DNA from: Lachnospiraceae bacterium
GTDB taxonomy: Bacteria; Bacillota; Clostridia; Lachnospirales; Lachnospiraceae
DNA length: 64,000 bases
Reading direction: 5' to 3'
NCBI GenBank assembly: GCA_015057035.1
Contig: SVFC01000002.1
Span: 1 to 64,000 of the forward strand
Part shown: positions 1 through 8,265 of the stretch, piece after piece
Numbering within the stretch: position 1 is the first letter of the stretch
Layout of the letters: each line of letters begins with the position of its first letter
The notes under the pieces: generated by a model
What the model was told of the DNA's origin: nothing
Databases searched by the model: none
What the model saw: only the letters and a program-made list of their open reading frames with translations
Position numbers and translations under genes: made by a program

Positions 1-36
1 GTATATCAATAAATAGATGTAGATATGTATTTTTAC

Positions 37-63
37 AAACCAGATGAAAAATGCTGGTTTATT
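37..63 (+). terminator. Probable terminator of a gene left of the window
   Basis: Seven-base inverted repeat (AAACCAG at 37-43, CTGGTTT at 54-60) followed by a T-rich tail. It probably ends a transcript that begins outside the window. Confidence 0.45.
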
Positions 64-143
64 TGTTATACTCTTTTTTAGAAGAAAAATTTTTGAAAAA
101 ACACTTGCTTTTTATTAGCAGGTTTGTTTAATTAAAAGATATA

Positions 144-176
144 AAGATACTGTTTCTATCAAGCAGTATCTTTTTC
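144..176 (+). terminator. Rho-independent terminator
   Basis: Nine-base perfect stem AAGATACTG (144-152) and CAGTATCTT (164-172), then a T-run. It is the second hairpin in the first 180 bases and lies just before the truncated deacetylase frame. Confidence 0.6.
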
Positions 177-181
177 TTTGA

Positions 182-487
182 AAAACATCGAAGTATTTCA
201 GTAAAAATACCCTTAAAATATTTATCTTTACTTTTATATCTAACCGTGATTCTCTGGACTGGAAAGGGCTATCAGCCACGGAAATCATTAATAAAGTTTG
301 CAATCATAAATCTCTGGGGGCAGGGTCTATTATATTGTGTCATAATGGGGCGGATCATACGGCAGAGGCCTTAGATGAGATGTTGACGAATCTGAAAAAT
401 CAGGGCTATGAATTAGTGCCTATTTCGGAGTTGATTATGAGGGAGAATTACCATATGGATGTGACGGGGATGCAGGTGGCGGATTAA
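182..487 (+). pseudogene. C-terminal remnant of a polysaccharide deacetylase (NodB-type)
   Basis: The frame is open from after the stop at 179-181 to the stop at 485-487. From about 248 it reads DSLDWKGLSATEIINKV, then GAGSIILCHNG, then a helix ending in YELVPISELI. This is the typical last third of a NodB/PdaA-type peptidoglycan or polysaccharide deacetylase. The N-terminal two thirds, with the metal-binding Asp-His-His triad, are missing. Residues before 248 do not resemble the family, and no ribosome site or start codon serves the fragment. Two terminators sit directly upstream, which suggests a deletion or rearrangement joined unrelated DNA to the gene end. It is almost certainly non-functional. 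The stop overlaps the end of the convergent toxin gene by four bases. Confidence 0.7.
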
Positions 488-792
488 AGATGTAAGATAT
501 GTATCCAATCTCTCTTATTGTATCCAATTGCCTGAATGGATACGGTTTTGCGAGTTTCGTCGATGGTATAAAAGATATTATAGTTTTTATACGGCATGCA
601 TCTGATATTTCTGATTTTATCAAATAATGGATATCTGTACGGAAATGTACTAAGATTGGAAATAGAACTTCGTAAGCCTTTAATAAGTCGTCTGGAAGTA
701 TCGGGTTCTAACAGAACATAAGTGATATAGTCGCCAATGGATTTGAACTGATTGAAGGCTACTATAGATAGCTCAATATGATAATTATCCAT
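484..792 (-). CDS. RelE/ParE-family toxin
   Basis: A 102-residue basic protein of the RelE/ParE toxin superfamily, the mRNA-cleaving or gyrase-targeting toxins of type II toxin-antitoxin modules. Supporting signs are the size, the pattern of two N-terminal helices followed by strands, a conserved-looking FPYRYPLFDKIRNIRCMPYKNYNIFYTID core and a C-terminal RDW. The ATG at 790-792 is chosen over the GTG at 796-798 because it overlaps the antitoxin stop by eight bases, the usual translational coupling. The small acidic antitoxin lies directly upstream. The RelE/ParE subtype, and so the target, cannot be decided from sequence alone. Confidence 0.75.
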   Translation of the reverse strand: MDNYHIELSIVAFNQFKSIGDYITYVLLEPDTSRRLIKGLRSSISNLSTFPYRYPLFDKIRNIRCMPYKNYNIFYTIDETRKTVSIQAIGYNKRDWIHILHL

Positions 793-940
793 TGGCACTA
801 TACCTCTTTTCTAATTCGTCAAAAGCTGTCTCGAAGTCAATTACCCTGCCTTGGCGGATGTCTTCCATGCCTTCTTCGAGAAATGCTTGAAACTCATCAC
901 TGTTCATGTCATCTAGGCATCGTGGTTTTGGAACGTCCAT
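785..940 (-). CDS. Small antitoxin of the RelE/ParE module
   Basis: A 51-residue acidic protein starting MDVPKPRCLDDM and ending FDELEKRYSANG, with a good GGAGG ribosome site about 8 bases upstream. It precedes and overlaps the toxin gene, the normal antitoxin-first order. The C-terminal FETAFDELEKRY segment resembles the toxin-wrapping tails of Phd/ParD-like antitoxins. There is no obvious full DNA-binding domain, so it may be a shortened antitoxin. The call rests on size, acidity and position. Confidence 0.65.
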   Translation of the reverse strand: MDVPKPRCLDDMNSDEFQAFLEEGMEDIRQGRVIDFETAFDELEKRYSANG

Positions 941-970
941 TTGTGTTCCTCCTTTCATTTGTTTGTTGTC

Positions 971-999
971 ATCTTATCACTCGGATTTTGATATAGCAA
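971..999 (-). promoter_or_regulatory. Predicted promoter of the toxin-antitoxin operon
   Basis: On the minus strand TTGCTA (994-999) and TAAGAT (971-976) are separated by 17 bases, about 30 bases before the antitoxin start. Confidence 0.45.
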
Positions 1000-1097
1000 T
1001 AACAAAGGCCTTTTTAAAAATATTTTTGTTAAATCGTTATATTTTTTGCTACATAAAATTTTACAAGATGCATAAAAACATTTTCTCAATCCCCTGG

Positions 1098-1126
1098 TTG
1101 CGCCCGCAAATTCCTTGTGATATAAT
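1098..1126 (+). promoter_or_regulatory. Predicted sigma-A promoter of the 44-residue membrane peptide
   Basis: TTGCGC (1098-1103), 17-base spacer, TATAAT (1121-1126), 40 bases before the start codon. Confidence 0.6.
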
Positions 1127-1166
1127 ATTTTTATCGTACAGAACTTGATTGATAGGAGATGGTATT

Positions 1167-1301
1167 ATGTCAGGTGATTTATTTATTTTTGTGTTTTTGG
1201 GATTGGTGATGTTAGTTGCGGTTGTTGCAATTATTGCTGCGGTAACTACTGTTGTGTCCACAGCTGCAGCAGTTTCAGATGAAGATACAGAAGAAGAATA
1301 G
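1167..1301 (+). CDS. 44-residue single-span membrane peptide
   Basis: ATG at 1167 with a TAGGAG ribosome site 10 bases upstream and a good promoter at 1098-1126. The peptide has a short MSGD start, one hydrophobic helix (about residues 5-30, rich in Val, Ala, Leu and Ile), an Ala/Ser/Thr linker and an acidic tail SDEDTEEE. A strong terminator follows, so it is its own small transcription unit. No function is recognised. Placement beside a toxin-antitoxin module makes a small membrane toxin one possibility, but nothing proves it. Confidence 0.6.
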   Translation: MSGDLFIFVFLGLVMLVAVVAIIAAVTTVVSTAAAVSDEDTEEE

Positions 1302-1325
1302 TTTTTAGAATTAACGTGAACTGTG

Positions 1326-1362
1326 AAGGGCAGATGCTTAAAGAGCGTCTGTCCTTATTTTT
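1326..1362 (+). terminator. Rho-independent terminator
   Basis: Thirteen-base near-perfect stem (AAGGGCAGATGCT with AGCGTCTGTCCTT) followed by ATTTTTG, just after the small membrane peptide gene. Confidence 0.7.
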
Positions 1363-1389
1363 GAAATTTTAATGTAAAGGGATAAAGTG

Positions 1390-1842
1390 ATGTTAATGGA
1401 TTTGTATAAAAAATACAAAGAGCCAATTTTATATATTCTGTTTGGGGTTTTAACCACCCTGGTGAACATCGTAGTATACTATTTAATGGCAGATGTGATG
1501 CTGGTTTACTATCTGGTTTCTAACGCCTGCGCCTGGGTTGCATCTGTTTTATTTGCTTTTGTCACAAACAAATTGTTTGTGTTTGAGAGCAAATCGTGGA
1601 AGGCTTTTATTGTGCTTCCTGAGATGGGAGGCTTTTTTCTGGCGAGAATTGCGACTGGTGTAGTGGATATGGTGTTGATGTGGCTGTTGATTGACGTGTG
1701 TCTGTTGGGAGAGATGAAATTTGCGCTACCGATGACGGCTGTGACACTGTCGGGAGAAATGTTTGCCAAGATTCTGGTAAACGTGGTTGTGATAGTGCTC
1801 AATTATGTGGCAAGCAAATTGTGGATATTTCGAAAGAAGTAG
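1390..1842 (+). CDS. GtrA-like four-helix membrane protein
   Basis: 150 residues with four hydrophobic spans: roughly 12-33 (ILYILFGVLTTLVNIVVYYL), 36-58, 75-98 and 124-146. The pattern FGVLTTLVNIVVYY near the N-terminus, the FVTNKLFVFES motif after helix two and the WIFRKK end are characteristic of the GtrA family (PF04138), which helps move lipid-linked sugars or acts in cell-surface polysaccharide decoration. The ATG at 1390 follows an AAAGG site; a GTG three bases earlier is also possible. No glycosyltransferase partner lies beside it. Its neighbour is the unrelated T-box/valS unit, so it is probably monocistronic. Confidence 0.75.
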   Translation: MLMDLYKKYKEPILYILFGVLTTLVNIVVYYLMADVMLVYYLVSNACAWVASVLFAFVTNKLFVFESKSWKAFIVLPEMGGFFLARIATGVVDMVLMWLLIDVCLLGEMKFALPMTAVTLSGEMFAKILVNVVVIVLNYVASKLWIFRKK

Positions 1843-1954
1843 GATGCAAGGATATGTGACCAAGCTTTTTGGTGTCAGAATTTCATTTTTATTAGAATTT
1901 TCTTGACAAATTTATGATGGGAAAGTAAGATAATCATCAGTAATATTGTTTTTC

Positions 1955-2250
1955 AATATAGTGAAAGGTAATGAGAAAGAGGAGTACATAACAAGACTTC
2001 CCAGAGAGAAACGCCCACCGGCTGAAAGGTGTTTTGAAGATCGACTTATGGAAGGTAGCTTTTGAACCGAATTGCTGAACCAATTGCGTTCTAAGAACGC
2101 AGCAGTAAGTGATTCCGATTCGTCCCCGTTAACGGACATGAGGTGTTGATTTGTTTTGATGTGCGTTTTGCGCAGAGGAATGAACGACGCAAACGAAGGT
2201 GGTACCGCGCTAATTCGCCCTTCTGTGCTTATGCACAGGAGGGCTTTTTA
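1955..2250 (+). promoter_or_regulatory. T-box leader (tRNA-Val sensing) of valS
   Basis: The leader carries a Stem I-like region (from about 1955, with the GCTGAAAGGTG segment), the conserved T-box GAAGGTGGTACCGCG at 2195-2209 and an intrinsic terminator at 2217-2249 (GCCC-rich stem around a TTAT loop plus T-run). This is the classical transcription antitermination riboswitch that reads uncharged tRNA. Placement before valS implies tRNA-Val. A GTA triplet at 2055-2057 lies in the expected region for the specifier, but I did not fold Stem I, so the specifier is a suggestion. Confidence 0.92.
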
Positions 2251-2290
2251 TATGTTATATATAAGAATTTAACAAGAAAGGAAAAAAGAA

Positions 2291-4936
2291 ATGAGCAAAG
2301 AATTATCAAAGACTTATGACCCAAAGGACATTGAAGACCGTCTCTACCAGAAATGGGAAGAAAACGGATATTTTCATGCAGAAGTAGACCGTAGCAAGAA
2401 GCCATTTACTATTGTGATGCCACCACCAAACATCACAGGACAGCTTCATATGGGTCATGCATTAGACAATACAATGCAGGATATCTTAATCCGCTATAAG
2501 AGAATGCAGGGCTACAATGCACTGTGGCAGCCAGGAACAGACCATGCTTCTATCGCTACAGAAGTTAAGGTTATTGAAACATTAAAGAAGCAGGGAATTG
2601 ACAAGGCAGACCTTGGCCGTGATGGATTCCTGGAAAAATGCTGGGACTGGAAAGAAGAATACGGCGGACGTATTATCAAGCAGTTAAAGAAACTTGGTTC
2701 TTCCGCAGACTGGGAGAGAGAACGTTTCACTATGGACGAGGGATGCTCTCATGCAGTTAATGATGTATTTATCAAATTGTTTGATAAAGGATGGATTTAT
2801 AAAGGAAGCCGTATCGTAAACTGGTGTCCAATCTGTAAGACATCTATCTCTGATGCAGAAGTAGAACATGAAGAGCAGGATGGCTTCTTCTGGCACATCA
2901 ACTATCCAGTAGTTGGTGAAGAAGGACGTTTCGTTGAAATCGCAACCACACGTCCAGAAACATTGTTTGGTGATACTGCAGTTGCAGTTAATCCAGAAGA
3001 TGACAGATACAAAGATTTAATTGGCAAGATGCTGGTTCTTCCAACTACAGGACGTGAGATTCCAGTGATTGCGGACTCTTATGTAGATAAAGAATTCGGT
3101 ACAGGCTGCGTTAAGATTACTCCAGCTCATGACCCTAACGACTTTGAGGTTGGAAAACGTCATGGTTTAGAGGAAATCGTTGTTATTAATGACGACGCTA
3201 CAATGAATGCTCTTGCTGGAAAATACGTTGGTATGGACCGCTATGAATGTCGTAAGGCACTCATTAAAGATTTGGAAGAAATGGGACTCCTCGTTAAGAT
3301 TGAACCTCATTCACATAACGTTGGTACTCACGACAGATGTGGTACAACAGTAGAACCAATGATTAAACAGCAGTGGTTCGTAAAAATGGATGAAATGATT
3401 AAACCAGCTGTTGAAGGCGTTAAGAGCGGTGGAATCGAACTTCTTCCAAAACGTATGGATAAGACATACTTCAACTGGACAGACAATATTCGTGACTGGT
3501 GTATTTCACGTCAGTTATGGTGGGGACATAGAATTCCAGCGTACTACTGTCCAGAATGTGGACATATGGTAGTTGCTCACGAGAATCCACATACCTGTCC
3601 TAAGTGTGGACACAATGGTATGGATCAGGATCCAGATACTCTGGATACATGGTTCTCATCAGCGCTTTGGCCATTCTCAACCTTAGGTTGGCCAGAAAAA
3701 ACAGAAGACCTTGATTACTTCTATCCAAACGACGTACTTGTAACTGGATATGATATCATCTTCTTCTGGGTAATCCGCATGATTTTCTCAGGATACGAAC
3801 AGATGGGCAAAGCACCATTCCACACCGTATTATTCCACGGATTAGTACGTGACTCCCAGGGACGTAAGATGAGTAAATCCCTTGGCAATGGTATCGACCC
3901 ACTGGAAGTAATTGACAAATACGGCGCAGACGCACTTCGTTTGACTCTTATTACAGGTAATGCACCTGGTAACGATATGCGTTTCTATTGGGAAAGAGTA
4001 GAAGCTTCTCGTAACTTTGCAAACAAGGTATGGAATGCATCACGTTTCATCATGATGAACTTAGAAGGAATGGAAATCAAGACTCCTGCAATGGATGAAC
4101 TTCATGCGGCAGATAAGTGGATTCTTTCTAAAGTAAACACTCTTGCAAAAGACGCGACTGACAACATGGATAAGTTCGAACTTGGTATCGCAGTACAGAA
4201 AGTATATGATTTCATCTGGGATGAATTCTGTGACTGGTATATCGAAATTGCGAAAGTTCGTACTTATAAGAAGGATGAAGACCCAGTATCTGCTAACGCA
4301 GCACTTTGGACATTAAAGACTGTTCTTACAGAAGCTTTAAAACTCCTTCATCCATATATGCCATTTATTACAGAAGAAATCTTCTGTACACTTCAGTCAG
4401 AAGAAGAGACTATTATGCTTTCTAAGTGGCCAGAATTCAAGGAAGAATGGAACTTCCCAGCAGAGGAAGCTGCTATTGAACATTGCAAGGACCTTGTAAA
4501 AGGTGTTCGTAACGTTCGTACAGAAATGGATGTTCCACCTTCAAGAAAAGCAAAACTCTTTATTGTTTCTGAAGACAAAGCACTTTGCGACACCTTCGAA
4601 AACAACAAAGAAGTATATGTAAACCTTGCATTCACCAACGAAATCACAGTACAGGCTGACAAGTCTGGTATTGAAGACAATGCAGTATCTGTAGTGATTC
4701 CAGGAGCAGTTGTTTACCTTCCACTTGAAGACTTGGTTGATTTCGAAAAAGAAAGAGAACGTCTCACAAAAGAGAAGGAAAAATTAGAAAAAGAACTTGC
4801 TCGTTCTAAGGGAATGCTTTCTAATGAACGCTTCTTAAGCAATGCGAAACCTGAAAAAGTTCAGGAAGAAAAAGATAAGCTCGCAAAATATGAACAAATG
4901 ATGGCTCAGGTTGAAGAACGACTTGCGCAGATGTAG
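2291..4936 (+). CDS. valS: Valyl-tRNA synthetase
   Basis: 881-residue class I aminoacyl-tRNA synthetase that charges tRNA-Val with valine in the cytosol. The HIGH signature is HMGH at residues 53-56 and KMSKS is at residues 526-530. Between them lies the CP1 editing domain, and a CPECGH...CPKCGH zinc-knuckle-like segment falls near residues 419-440. The last 65 residues form the charged coiled-coil arm typical of ValRS (VDFEKERERLTKEKEKLEKELA). Length and domain order are normal. An AAGGAA ribosome site precedes the ATG. Transcription should be under T-box control, and a hairpin terminator ends the unit. Confidence 0.98.
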   Translation: MSKELSKTYDPKDIEDRLYQKWEENGYFHAEVDRSKKPFTIVMPPPNITGQLHMGHALDNTMQDILIRYKRMQGYNALWQPGTDHASIATEVKVIETLKKQGIDKADLGRDGFLEKCWDWKEEYGGRIIKQLKKLGSSADWERERFTMDEGCSHAVNDVFIKLFDKGWIYKGSRIVNWCPICKTSISDAEVEHEEQDGFFWHINYPVVGEEGRFVEIATTRPETLFGDTAVAVNPEDDRYKDLIGKMLVLPTTGREIPVIADSYVDKEFGTGCVKITPAHDPNDFEVGKRHGLEEIVVINDDATMNALAGKYVGMDRYECRKALIKDLEEMGLLVKIEPHSHNVGTHDRCGTTVEPMIKQQWFVKMDEMIKPAVEGVKSGGIELLPKRMDKTYFNWTDNIRDWCISRQLWWGHRIPAYYCPECGHMVVAHENPHTCPKCGHNGMDQDPDTLDTWFSSALWPFSTLGWPEKTEDLDYFYPNDVLVTGYDIIFFWVIRMIFSGYEQMGKAPFHTVLFHGLVRDSQGRKMSKSLGNGIDPLEVIDKYGADALRLTLITGNAPGNDMRFYWERVEASRNFANKVWNASRFIMMNLEGMEIKTPAMDELHAADKWILSKVNTLAKDATDNMDKFELGIAVQKVYDFIWDEFCDWYIEIAKVRTYKKDEDPVSANAALWTLKTVLTEALKLLHPYMPFITEEIFCTLQSEEETIMLSKWPEFKEEWNFPAEEAAIEHCKDLVKGVRNVRTEMDVPPSRKAKLFIVSEDKALCDTFENNKEVYVNLAFTNEITVQADKSGIEDNAVSVVIPGAVVYLPLEDLVDFEKERERLTKEKEKLEKELARSKGMLSNERFLSNAKPEKVQEEKDKLAKYEQMMAQVEERLAQM

Positions 4937-4954
4937 TATATGATGTTATAATTT

Positions 4955-4994
4955 AAGCACGAATACCCACTATGTTGGGGTTCGTGCTTATTTT
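4955..4994 (+). terminator. Rho-independent terminator of valS
   Basis: AAGCACGAA (4955-4963) pairs with TTCGTGCTT (4981-4989); an inner CCCA/TGGG pair extends the stem; a T-rich tail follows. Confidence 0.75.
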
Positions 4995-5068
4995 AATGCA
5001 TCTAAGGTATATGCAGTGTAATCAAGCTAAGCACTGCGAAGAATACACATAAGATATTTGGGGGTAAC

Positions 5069-6469
5069 ATGGAAGTTACTTTAAAGAGGGAACCGAAGGT
5101 AAGAATTACATATGATGAGATGGATGCGTACTTGACGTTGCCAGAGCCTCTTACAGACGAACCATATGAATTGGAGGAGGTAATGAAGGCGATTGAAGCG
5201 GCCGGGGTGAAGATTGGTCTCGACAAGGAGAAGGTCGAAGCCATGGTGAACGATAAGTGTTATGACCGTGAGTTCGCTATTGCCCGGGGAATTCCTGCGG
5301 AAGAAGGTCGTGATGGGTATTTCGATTACAAGTTCGACATTAATTTCAATAAAAAGCCATCCCACAGACCGGATGGAAGTGTGGATTATTGGAGTATTCA
5401 TTCCATTGAATTGGTGGAAGAAGGTCAGGTTATTGCGGAATATGTGGATCCAATTGATGGCTCTAATGGTATGAGTGTTAAGGGAAAACTGATTACTGCA
5501 AAGAGAGGCAGACCATTGCCACCATTGACAGGAAAAGGATTTGACCGTTCTGAGGATAATAAGACCTATACAGCGAATATGACTGGTAAGATTGAGATGC
5601 AGAATGGTCGTATTATGATTTCACAGGTGCATGAGGTTTATGGCGATGTGGGTCTGAAAACTGGAAATATTGATTTCCGTGGAGATGTGATTATCCATGG
5701 CAATGTTCCTACAGGTGCAGTTATTAAGGCAACTGGAACCGTTACGATTGATGGCACAGTAGAAGGGTGTCTCATTGATGCTAACAAGGATGTCATCATT
5801 CGTGGTGGTATGCTTGGTGCAGGCAAAGGAACCATTAAAACCCGAGGCAGCCTTCATGCTAAGTTTTTAGAATATGCCACAGTTCAGGCAGAAGGTCAGG
5901 TTGAGACAGATTCTGCGATTAACTGTGATATTAACAGCAATGATAAGGTTTATCTTCGCGGGAAAAGGGCCAGTGTTGTTGGTGGAATTATTCATGCGGC
6001 AAAAGGCGTTGAGGCTTTTAACTTTGGGAATGACCTTGGAGTTAAAACGGAGATTTTTGCCGGAGTGAACTGGGAAGTTAAGAGACAGTTATCATATCAT
6101 GAGAACTGTGTAAAAGAAGCAGAAGATATTATTGAGAAAATCAATTTGGGATTAAAACAGTTAGAAGAAATGTGTCAGCAGCAGGGAATCGATCTCAACA
6201 ACGATCCACGTAAGGCATCCTTGCTTCGTACACGAATTGTGAAGCAGGCAGATTTGGCAACACACACTCAGGCGCTCAACAATATGAGCAAGATTGTGGA
6301 AGCAGCCCATGGTGCTTCGATAAAAGTATTGCATGATGTATATCCTGGTGTGATCGTTGGTGTGAATGATGCACTTCATCAGGTGACAGAGCAACAACAG
6401 TCTGTATCCTATTTTGAGAGAGACGGCAGAATCGTGATGTTCTCAATGAAGGATGACCTGGTAGGATAG
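5069..6469 (+). CDS. FapA/DUF342-family protein
   Basis: 466 residues of the DUF342/FapA family, cytoplasmic polymer-forming proteins sometimes linked to flagellar assembly or cell-envelope scaffolding. An N-terminal domain (about 1-160) contains ARGIPAEEGRDGYFDYKF and YVDPIDGSNGMSVKGKLI. The middle (about 175-330) is a right-handed beta-helix of short repeats such as GNIDFRGDVIIHGNVPTGAVIKATGTVTIDGTVEGCLI. A charged helical C-terminus (about 335-420) follows. The ATG at 5069 has a GGGGG ribosome site upstream. It is monocistronic between terminators. The family is clear; the exact role in this organism is not. Confidence 0.85.
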   Translation: MEVTLKREPKVRITYDEMDAYLTLPEPLTDEPYELEEVMKAIEAAGVKIGLDKEKVEAMVNDKCYDREFAIARGIPAEEGRDGYFDYKFDINFNKKPSHRPDGSVDYWSIHSIELVEEGQVIAEYVDPIDGSNGMSVKGKLITAKRGRPLPPLTGKGFDRSEDNKTYTANMTGKIEMQNGRIMISQVHEVYGDVGLKTGNIDFRGDVIIHGNVPTGAVIKATGTVTIDGTVEGCLIDANKDVIIRGGMLGAGKGTIKTRGSLHAKFLEYATVQAEGQVETDSAINCDINSNDKVYLRGKRASVVGGIIHAAKGVEAFNFGNDLGVKTEIFAGVNWEVKRQLSYHENCVKEAEDIIEKINLGLKQLEEMCQQQGIDLNNDPRKASLLRTRIVKQADLATHTQALNNMSKIVEAAHGASIKVLHDVYPGVIVGVNDALHQVTEQQQSVSYFERDGRIVMFSMKDDLVG

Positions 6470-6561
6470 CATATGCAGATGCCTAGGTTTTCAGAGAGGG
6501 CCAGGTGTCGAATTCTGCGATATTTTTCCAAAAACTTAATATTATTTTACTTGAAAACTTG

Positions 6562-6604
6562 GCCACTATATTATAATATTTTTTAGTAATGTAGTGGCTT
6601 TTTA
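6562..6604 (+). terminator. Rho-independent terminator after the FapA-like gene
   Basis: Twelve-base stem GCCACTATATTA / TAATGTAGTGGC with one wobble, followed by a T-run. The next gene's ribosome site begins four bases later. Confidence 0.7.
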
Positions 6605-6620
6605 GTCGGAGGACGAGCAA

Positions 6621-6773
6621 ATGATTAATTTTGAAGAAGAGTTAAAGAATTTCAGACCATCTTTGGAAGTAGAAGAGGCTGAAGCTGCAATATATAACCA
6701 TGATTTGACAGATGTGACAGATATCATCAACGAAATGATGAATGAGATGAAACAGAACAACAACAGATTTTAG
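6621..6773 (+). CDS. 50-residue acidic protein of unknown function
   Basis: ATG at 6621 preceded by a strong GGAGGA site at 6608-6613. The protein MINFEEELKNFRPSLEVEEAEAAIYNHDLTDVTDIINEMM...NNNRF is strongly acidic and probably helical, without membrane segments or cysteines. Its stop is only 14 bases from the start of the zinc-ribbon/TPR gene, so the two are probably co-transcribed. I do not recognise a named family. Good ribosome site, codon use and coupling make it a likely real gene. Confidence 0.65.
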   Translation: MINFEEELKNFRPSLEVEEAEAAIYNHDLTDVTDIINEMMNEMKQNNNRF

Positions 6774-6787
6774 AAGGTGAGGCTTTC

Positions 6788-8164
6788 ATGATTTGCTATA
6801 AGTGTAATCACGAGGCAGGCAAAGAGAAAACATGTCCTTTGTGTGGCGCTGATTTATCTGTTTTCCAGAAAGTAATCCGTTTGTCAAATGTATATTATAA
6901 CGATGGATTGCAGAAGGCAGAAGTGCGCAACCTGTCTGGTGCTATTATTAGTTTGAAAAAAAGTTTAAAGTTTAATAAATATAATATTGATGCGAGAAAT
7001 CTGCTTGGTCTTGTCTATTATGAAATGGGTGAGACAGTGGATGCTCTTAGCGAATGGGTAATCAGCAAGAGCTATCAGGAAGAGGATAATATCGCAGGTC
7101 GTTATTTGGATGAGCTTCGACAGAACCGTGCTCAGTTGGAAGCAAACAATCAGACCATCAAGAAGTATAATCAGGCACTCTTATATTGTCGACAGGATAG
7201 TCGCGACCTGGCTATTATTCAGTTGAAGAAGGTGCTTTCCCTGAATCCAAAGCTGGTAAAAGGACATCAGTTACTTGCATTGTTATATATGCAGGAGGAC
7301 AAGCTTGACCTGGCGAAGAAGTCTCTTCGTAATGCAGGCAAGATTGATGCTAACAACACCATAACCCTTCGCTATTTGAAGGAAGTAAATGCCCGACTAA
7401 AAGAAAATAGTACTGGCAAGAAGCATAAAGATGATGATTTGATTTCTTATCAAAGCGGCAATGAAACAATTATTATGCCAAAGCGTTTCCAGGAAACCTC
7501 AGTGCTTTCTAACCTGGTTTATTTGTTCATTGGGTTAATTATTGGAGCTTTGGTAATTGGCTTTTTGGCAATTCCTGAAGCTGAAAAGCGTATGAAGGAA
7601 GAATGGAGTCAGAAACAGCAGGAACATAATGAAAGCCTTGCTGGCAAAGACGTAATCATAGAGTCGTTAGAGGCCGAGATTGTCAGACTGCAGGAAGAAC
7701 TTCAAATCGCCTTAACTCCTAAGGAAGAAGAGGACAAACTTCCAGAACAGTTAGTAGCATATGATATGCTTCTTAGTGCGTTTTTGGCCTATGCCACAGA
7801 AGACTATATTCTGGCGGGGACGAACCTGAATAAGGTAGATGTGAATCTGTTGACGGATAGTGCTAAATCAATGCATGCATCCCTTTGGGCTTCCATTGCA
7901 GATGAGTATTACACCACATTATACAATCAGGGTTACGCAAGTTATGAGGACAAGAATTATTCAGATGCAATCCTCAAACTTCAGGAGATAGTGAATTACA
8001 ATATCGAGTTCCAGGAAGGCTACAGCGTATACTACTTGGCTCAATCTTATAGAAAGAATGGGGATTTAGAATCCTCTCGCCAGTATTATCAGTATGTAAT
8101 CGACCACTATCCAGGAACAAAACGTGCAGAAACTGCAGCGAAATACGTAAATGCAGAACCATAA
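6788..8164 (+). CDS. Zinc-ribbon, TPR, single-span membrane protein
   Basis: 458 residues. The N-terminus holds a zinc ribbon (Cys3, Cys6, Cys16, Cys19 in CYKCNHEAGKEKTCPLC). Tetratricopeptide-like repeats (about 30-200: NARNLLGLVYYEMGETVDALSEW; AIIQLKKVLSLNPKLVKGHQLLALLYMQ) form the cytoplasmic part. One transmembrane helix lies near 243-265 (LVYLFIGLIIGALVIGFLAIP), then a coiled-coil (about 268-310), then a second repeat block outside the membrane. This suggests a scaffold joining cytoplasm and envelope. Proteins of this build occur in clostridia without a defined role. It sits directly before the spoIIA operon, separated by a terminator. Function unknown. Confidence 0.75.
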   Translation: MICYKCNHEAGKEKTCPLCGADLSVFQKVIRLSNVYYNDGLQKAEVRNLSGAIISLKKSLKFNKYNIDARNLLGLVYYEMGETVDALSEWVISKSYQEEDNIAGRYLDELRQNRAQLEANNQTIKKYNQALLYCRQDSRDLAIIQLKKVLSLNPKLVKGHQLLALLYMQEDKLDLAKKSLRNAGKIDANNTITLRYLKEVNARLKENSTGKKHKDDDLISYQSGNETIIMPKRFQETSVLSNLVYLFIGLIIGALVIGFLAIPEAEKRMKEEWSQKQQEHNESLAGKDVIIESLEAEIVRLQEELQIALTPKEEEDKLPEQLVAYDMLLSAFLAYATEDYILAGTNLNKVDVNLLTDSAKSMHASLWASIADEYYTTLYNQGYASYEDKNYSDAILKLQEIVNYNIEFQEGYSVYYLAQSYRKNGDLESSRQYYQYVIDHYPGTKRAETAAKYVNAEP

Positions 8165-8173
8165 AGATGTTAC

Positions 8174-8208
8174 AAAAGACGTAAGAGAAAACTCTTGCGT
8201 CTTTTTTG
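8174..8208 (+). terminator. Strong rho-independent terminator
   Basis: Fourteen-base stem AAAAGACGTAAGAG / CTCTTGCGTCTTTT with a four-base loop, running into a T-run. Confidence 0.85.
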
Positions 8209-8265
8209 TATTCAGACATCGACACAGGAGGAAGGCGTTTCCTCAAGAAAAGAAAGGAAAGAAAT

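Noticed and set aside
5262-5474. Alternative-frame open reading frame inside the FapA-like gene, as example of many
   Set aside because: Lies wholly within a well-supported gene and has no ribosome site; treated as a shadow frame.
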